Shown in pieces: positions 61,858 to 64,000 of a stretch of DNA of 64,000 bases. Within the stretch, counting starts at the first letter, position 1; every line of letters begins with the position of its first letter. A program made the position numbers and the translations under genes. The notes below the pieces were generated by a model that worked only from the letters and a program-made list of their open reading frames with translations, did not search any database and had not been told where the DNA came from. This DNA is from AP-15 sp963788085 (GTDB taxonomy: Bacteria; Pseudomonadota; Alphaproteobacteria; ATCC43930; CGMCC-115725), in NCBI GenBank assembly GCA_963788085.1, contig CAWBFS010000057.1, positions 1 through 64,000 on the forward strand, in the 5' to 3' direction.

Positions 61858-64000
61858 TCATGTCGCCGAGATGCGCAGTTCCGCCAGCGACGCCTCGATT
61901 TGCCGACGTAGGTCGGAGGGTCGGAACGGCTTTCTGACGAGCGGGTGCGGCAACCCGTCGTCGGCGATACCCGCCGGGTCGGCGTAGCCCGAAATAAACA
62001 CGATTGGCAGGCGTGGTTGCGACAGGCGCGCGCGGCGCGCGAGTTCCGGCCCGCTCATGCCGGTCATCACGACATCCGTGAGCAGGACATCAATCATCCC
62101 ATCTTGGTTCAACAGCTCGAGCGCAGCTTCGCCGCTCTCGGCCTGCAGCACGCTGTAGCCCAGGCCTTTAAGAATATCTGCCGTGGTGCGCCGAACCGCG
62201 GCGTCGTCATCCACGGCGAGCACCACCGCGCGACTGGCTCTTTGTTCGGTCGGCTCGGCAGGTCGGACGCTCGGGCGTTCAACCCCGGCGAAGGCGCGAG
62301 GGAGGAAAACCGAAACCGAGGTGCCCTTGCCGGGTGAGCTGTCGATCTGCACGTCGCCGCCGGACTGTCGGGTGGTGCCGAAGACCTGCGACAAGCCTAG
62401 CCCCGAGCCGGCGCCCGGACCTTTGGTGGTGAAGAACGGCTCGAAGGCTTTAGCCTGCACTTCCGGCGTCATGCCCGTACCGACATCGATAACTTTGATC
62501 ACGACATAATCACCCGCGGCCGGCTCTTCGGGCCGCGCCGGTGCCTCACGATGGCAGTTGCCCGTCTCTATGGTCAGGACGCCACCATTCGGCATGGCGT
62601 CGCGCGCATTGATCGCCAGGTTCAGAATGACCAGCTCGATCTGTGTCGGATCGACCATCGCCGGCCAGAGTCCAGCCGCGCAGCGCGTTTCCATTTGCAC
62701 GCGATGGCCGAGCGCGCTCTGCAGCAGATCCTGCATGCCGGTGACAACTGCATTGAGATCGACGGGCCGCGGCAACAAGGGCTGCCGTCGTGCAAACGCG
62801 AGCAGGTGGCTCGTCAGGACGGCGCCGCGTTCGGCCGCGGCGTGCATCGCCCGGAGCCTCTCGCTCAAAGCCGGATCGAGCGCGGCGGTGCCCTGAATCA
62901 ATTCGATATTCCCGATCAGAACGGTCAGCAGATTGTTGAAGTCGTGGGCCACTCCGCCAGTGAGCTGGCCCAATGCTTCGACGCGCTGGGCCTGACGCAG
63001 CGCCGCCTCGGCGCGCTCGCGCTCTTCCATTTGCTCGAGCAGCCGCGTATGCGCCTGTTCGGCCCCTTCCTTTGCAAGTCGATATTCGCGAACCAGCGAC
63101 TCGACTTGCCGCGAGCGCTGGGCGAGCACCAGAAGCAACCCGGCTATCGCCACACAAGCGCCAAGCGCCACTAAGGAGAAGGTCCAGGTCTGACGCCGCC
63201 ACGATGCGAGCACCGCGCCCTCGGCTACCGACACGTTGACCGCCAGCGGAAATGCCTTCAACGCACGAATCGCTAGCACCCGGCGTGCGCCATCGATCGG
63301 GCTGTCCATTACGACCGTGCCGGCCATATCGCGCGAGAGAATGTCCTTGAACGGCGGCAGATCGGCGTAAGTCTGCCCGACAACGGCATCGTTGTGCGGA
63401 TAGCGGGCGAGCACAGTCCCGTCCCGCAAGTGAAGCAAAATAGCGCCCTTTTCGTTCAGCTCGACGGCCCGATAGAAATCTTCGAAGTAGCGTAGATTGA
63501 GATAGCCGACCGCGGCGCCGTCGAAACCGCCGGCGCGGGTCGAGATTCGGCGGATCATCAGCGCCGTCCATTCACCATCGGTCCCGCGCACCGGCTCGCT
63601 GATCTGCAGGCCCGCTTCGGGATGTCCGGCTTGTGCCTCGATCAAGGCGCGCGCCGCAGCCGGGAGCTCGCCGGGCGAGCCGTCACGCGATGAATGAAGG
63701 ATATGGCCGGCGGTATCGGTAATGGCGATTTCGGTCACCTGCCGCACGCCCTGGATGCGTCTCCGCAGCAGCTCTTCAAAGGCGCGGCCGTCGACCGGCC
63801 GGCTGGCCCTCAACGTCTGCAAAGTCTCGATCGTGTTGCGCAGGATGAAGTCTACCGTTTCGACGGCGCGGCCGGTCTGCTCTGCGAACACCATATCCAG
63901 CCGCGACATCTGACGCTCTGTGTCGCTGATGATGGCCGAGCGCACCGTGAGCAGCTGTTGCGCGGTGGCGCCAACGATCAGCACCAAAACGGCTATGGCA
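61858..64000 (-). CDS. Membrane hybrid histidine kinase, 5' end outside window
   Basis: At least 714 residues; the frame stays open to the right edge (IAVLVLIVGATAQQLL is the first membrane segment). Extracytoplasmic dCache-like sensor (RMQSRLDMVF-type helix, GYLNLRYFEDFYRAVELNEK, GAILLHLRDGTVLARYPHND), second membrane helix (FSLVALGACVAIAGLLLVLA), HisKA (QLTGGVAHDFNNLLTVLIGN), HATPase (NLAINARDAMPNGGVLTIET, DVGTGMTPEVQAKAFEPFFT), C-terminal REC (DVLLTDVVMTGMSGPELARR). In the G1 box the usual D-T-G is D-V-G. Ligand and partner are unknown; no regulator gene is adjacent in the window. Confidence 0.92.
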   Translation of the reverse strand, partial: AIAVLVLIVGATAQQLLTVRSAIISDTERQMSRLDMVFAEQTGRAVETVDFILRNTIETLQTLRASRPVDGRAFEELLRRRIQGVRQVTEIAITDTAGHILHSSRDGSPGELPAAARALIEAQAGHPEAGLQISEPVRGTDGEWTALMIRRISTRAGGFDGAAVGYLNLRYFEDFYRAVELNEKGAILLHLRDGTVLARYPHNDAVVGQTYADLPPFKDILSRDMAGTVVMDSPIDGARRVLAIRALKAFPLAVNVSVAEGAVLASWRRQTWTFSLVALGACVAIAGLLLVLAQRSRQVESLVREYRLAKEGAEQAHTRLLEQMEERERAEAALRQAQRVEALGQLTGGVAHDFNNLLTVLIGNIELIQGTAALDPALSERLRAMHAAAERGAVLTSHLLAFARRQPLLPRPVDLNAVVTGMQDLLQSALGHRVQMETRCAAGLWPAMVDPTQIELVILNLAINARDAMPNGGVLTIETGNCHREAPARPEEPAAGDYVVIKVIDVGTGMTPEVQAKAFEPFFTTKGPGAGSGLGLSQVFGTTRQSGGDVQIDSSPGKGTSVSVFLPRAFAGVERPSVRPAEPTEQRASRAVVLAVDDDAAVRRTTADILKGLGYSVLQAESGEAALELLNQDGMIDVLLTDVVMTGMSGPELARRARLSQPRLPIVFISGYADPAGIADDGLPHPLVRKPFRPSDLRRQIEASLAELRISAT

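Noticed and set aside
1..64000. CRISPR arrays, rRNA genes, riboswitches
   Set aside because: No regularly spaced direct repeats with unique spacers, no rRNA stretches and no riboswitch core that I could recognise on either strand.

Overview
The window looks like a piece of an alphaproteobacterial chromosome of high GC content. The lineage call rests on the divK-pleD-rpmG block, an EipB-type envelope protein, an alphaproteobacterial-style AspRS, FixL- and FixJ-like signalling domains, and intergenic palindromes of the kind common in Bradyrhizobium-like genomes. Hyphomicrobiales fits best; Rhodospirillales cannot be excluded. Many otherwise well-conserved genes are broken by a single-base indel, mostly +1, with their catalytic motifs intact on both sides. 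I read most of these as probable sequence errors rather than decay, and list them as genes with a noted frameshift.

Layout. 0-2.2 kb: small exported proteins and a DivK-like receiver, all frameshifted. 2.8-7.25 kb: a graveyard of insertion sequences (IS3, IS256) and phage fragments (scrambled terminase pieces, a tandemly duplicated DUF7694-like gene). It ends in a tyrosine integrase beside the 3' half of a tRNA-Gln(CUG), probably an attachment site. 7.4-11.4 kb: DNA polymerase IV, small conserved proteins and remnants, RhlE helicase.

11.9-32.7 kb is the metabolic core. It encodes a PhoU/DUF47-like protein translationally coupled to a PPDK-like protein without the PEP/pyruvate barrel, then GAPDH, PGK, an OmpA-like protein, a coiled-coil protein and phosphoglycerate mutase. 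A tight ~10.8 kb run follows: PEP synthase, PfkB-type sugar-phosphate kinase, zinc alcohol dehydrogenase, GltD-like flavoprotein fused to a ferredoxin, pyruvate:ferredoxin oxidoreductase and a dihydroorotate-dehydrogenase-like flavoprotein. Six palindromes of FNR/FixK type (TTGAT-N4-ATCAA, five of them strong) sit with their centres about 60-90 bp upstream of start codons. The set reads as a low-oxygen regulon for lower glycolysis and the PEP-pyruvate-acetyl-CoA node. Next come an ECF sigma factor, a Crp/Fnr regulator with its own box, and a 1,564-residue CheB-CheR-PAS-kinase-REC-REC-LuxR protein.

40-48.2 kb is housekeeping: S41 protease, rpmG, pleD, divK, a ROK sugar kinase, eipB, aspS. 48.4-57.7 kb is accessory: palindromic repeats, an ABC substrate-binding protein, a MazF-SDR chimera behind its antitoxin, a nucleotidyltransferase/HEPN toxin-antitoxin pair plus an orphan nucleotidyltransferase and a HicB remnant, a resolvase, and small unknown proteins. 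57.7-64 kb: acyl-CoA dehydrogenase, two hybrid histidine kinases (the last runs off the right edge) and radC.
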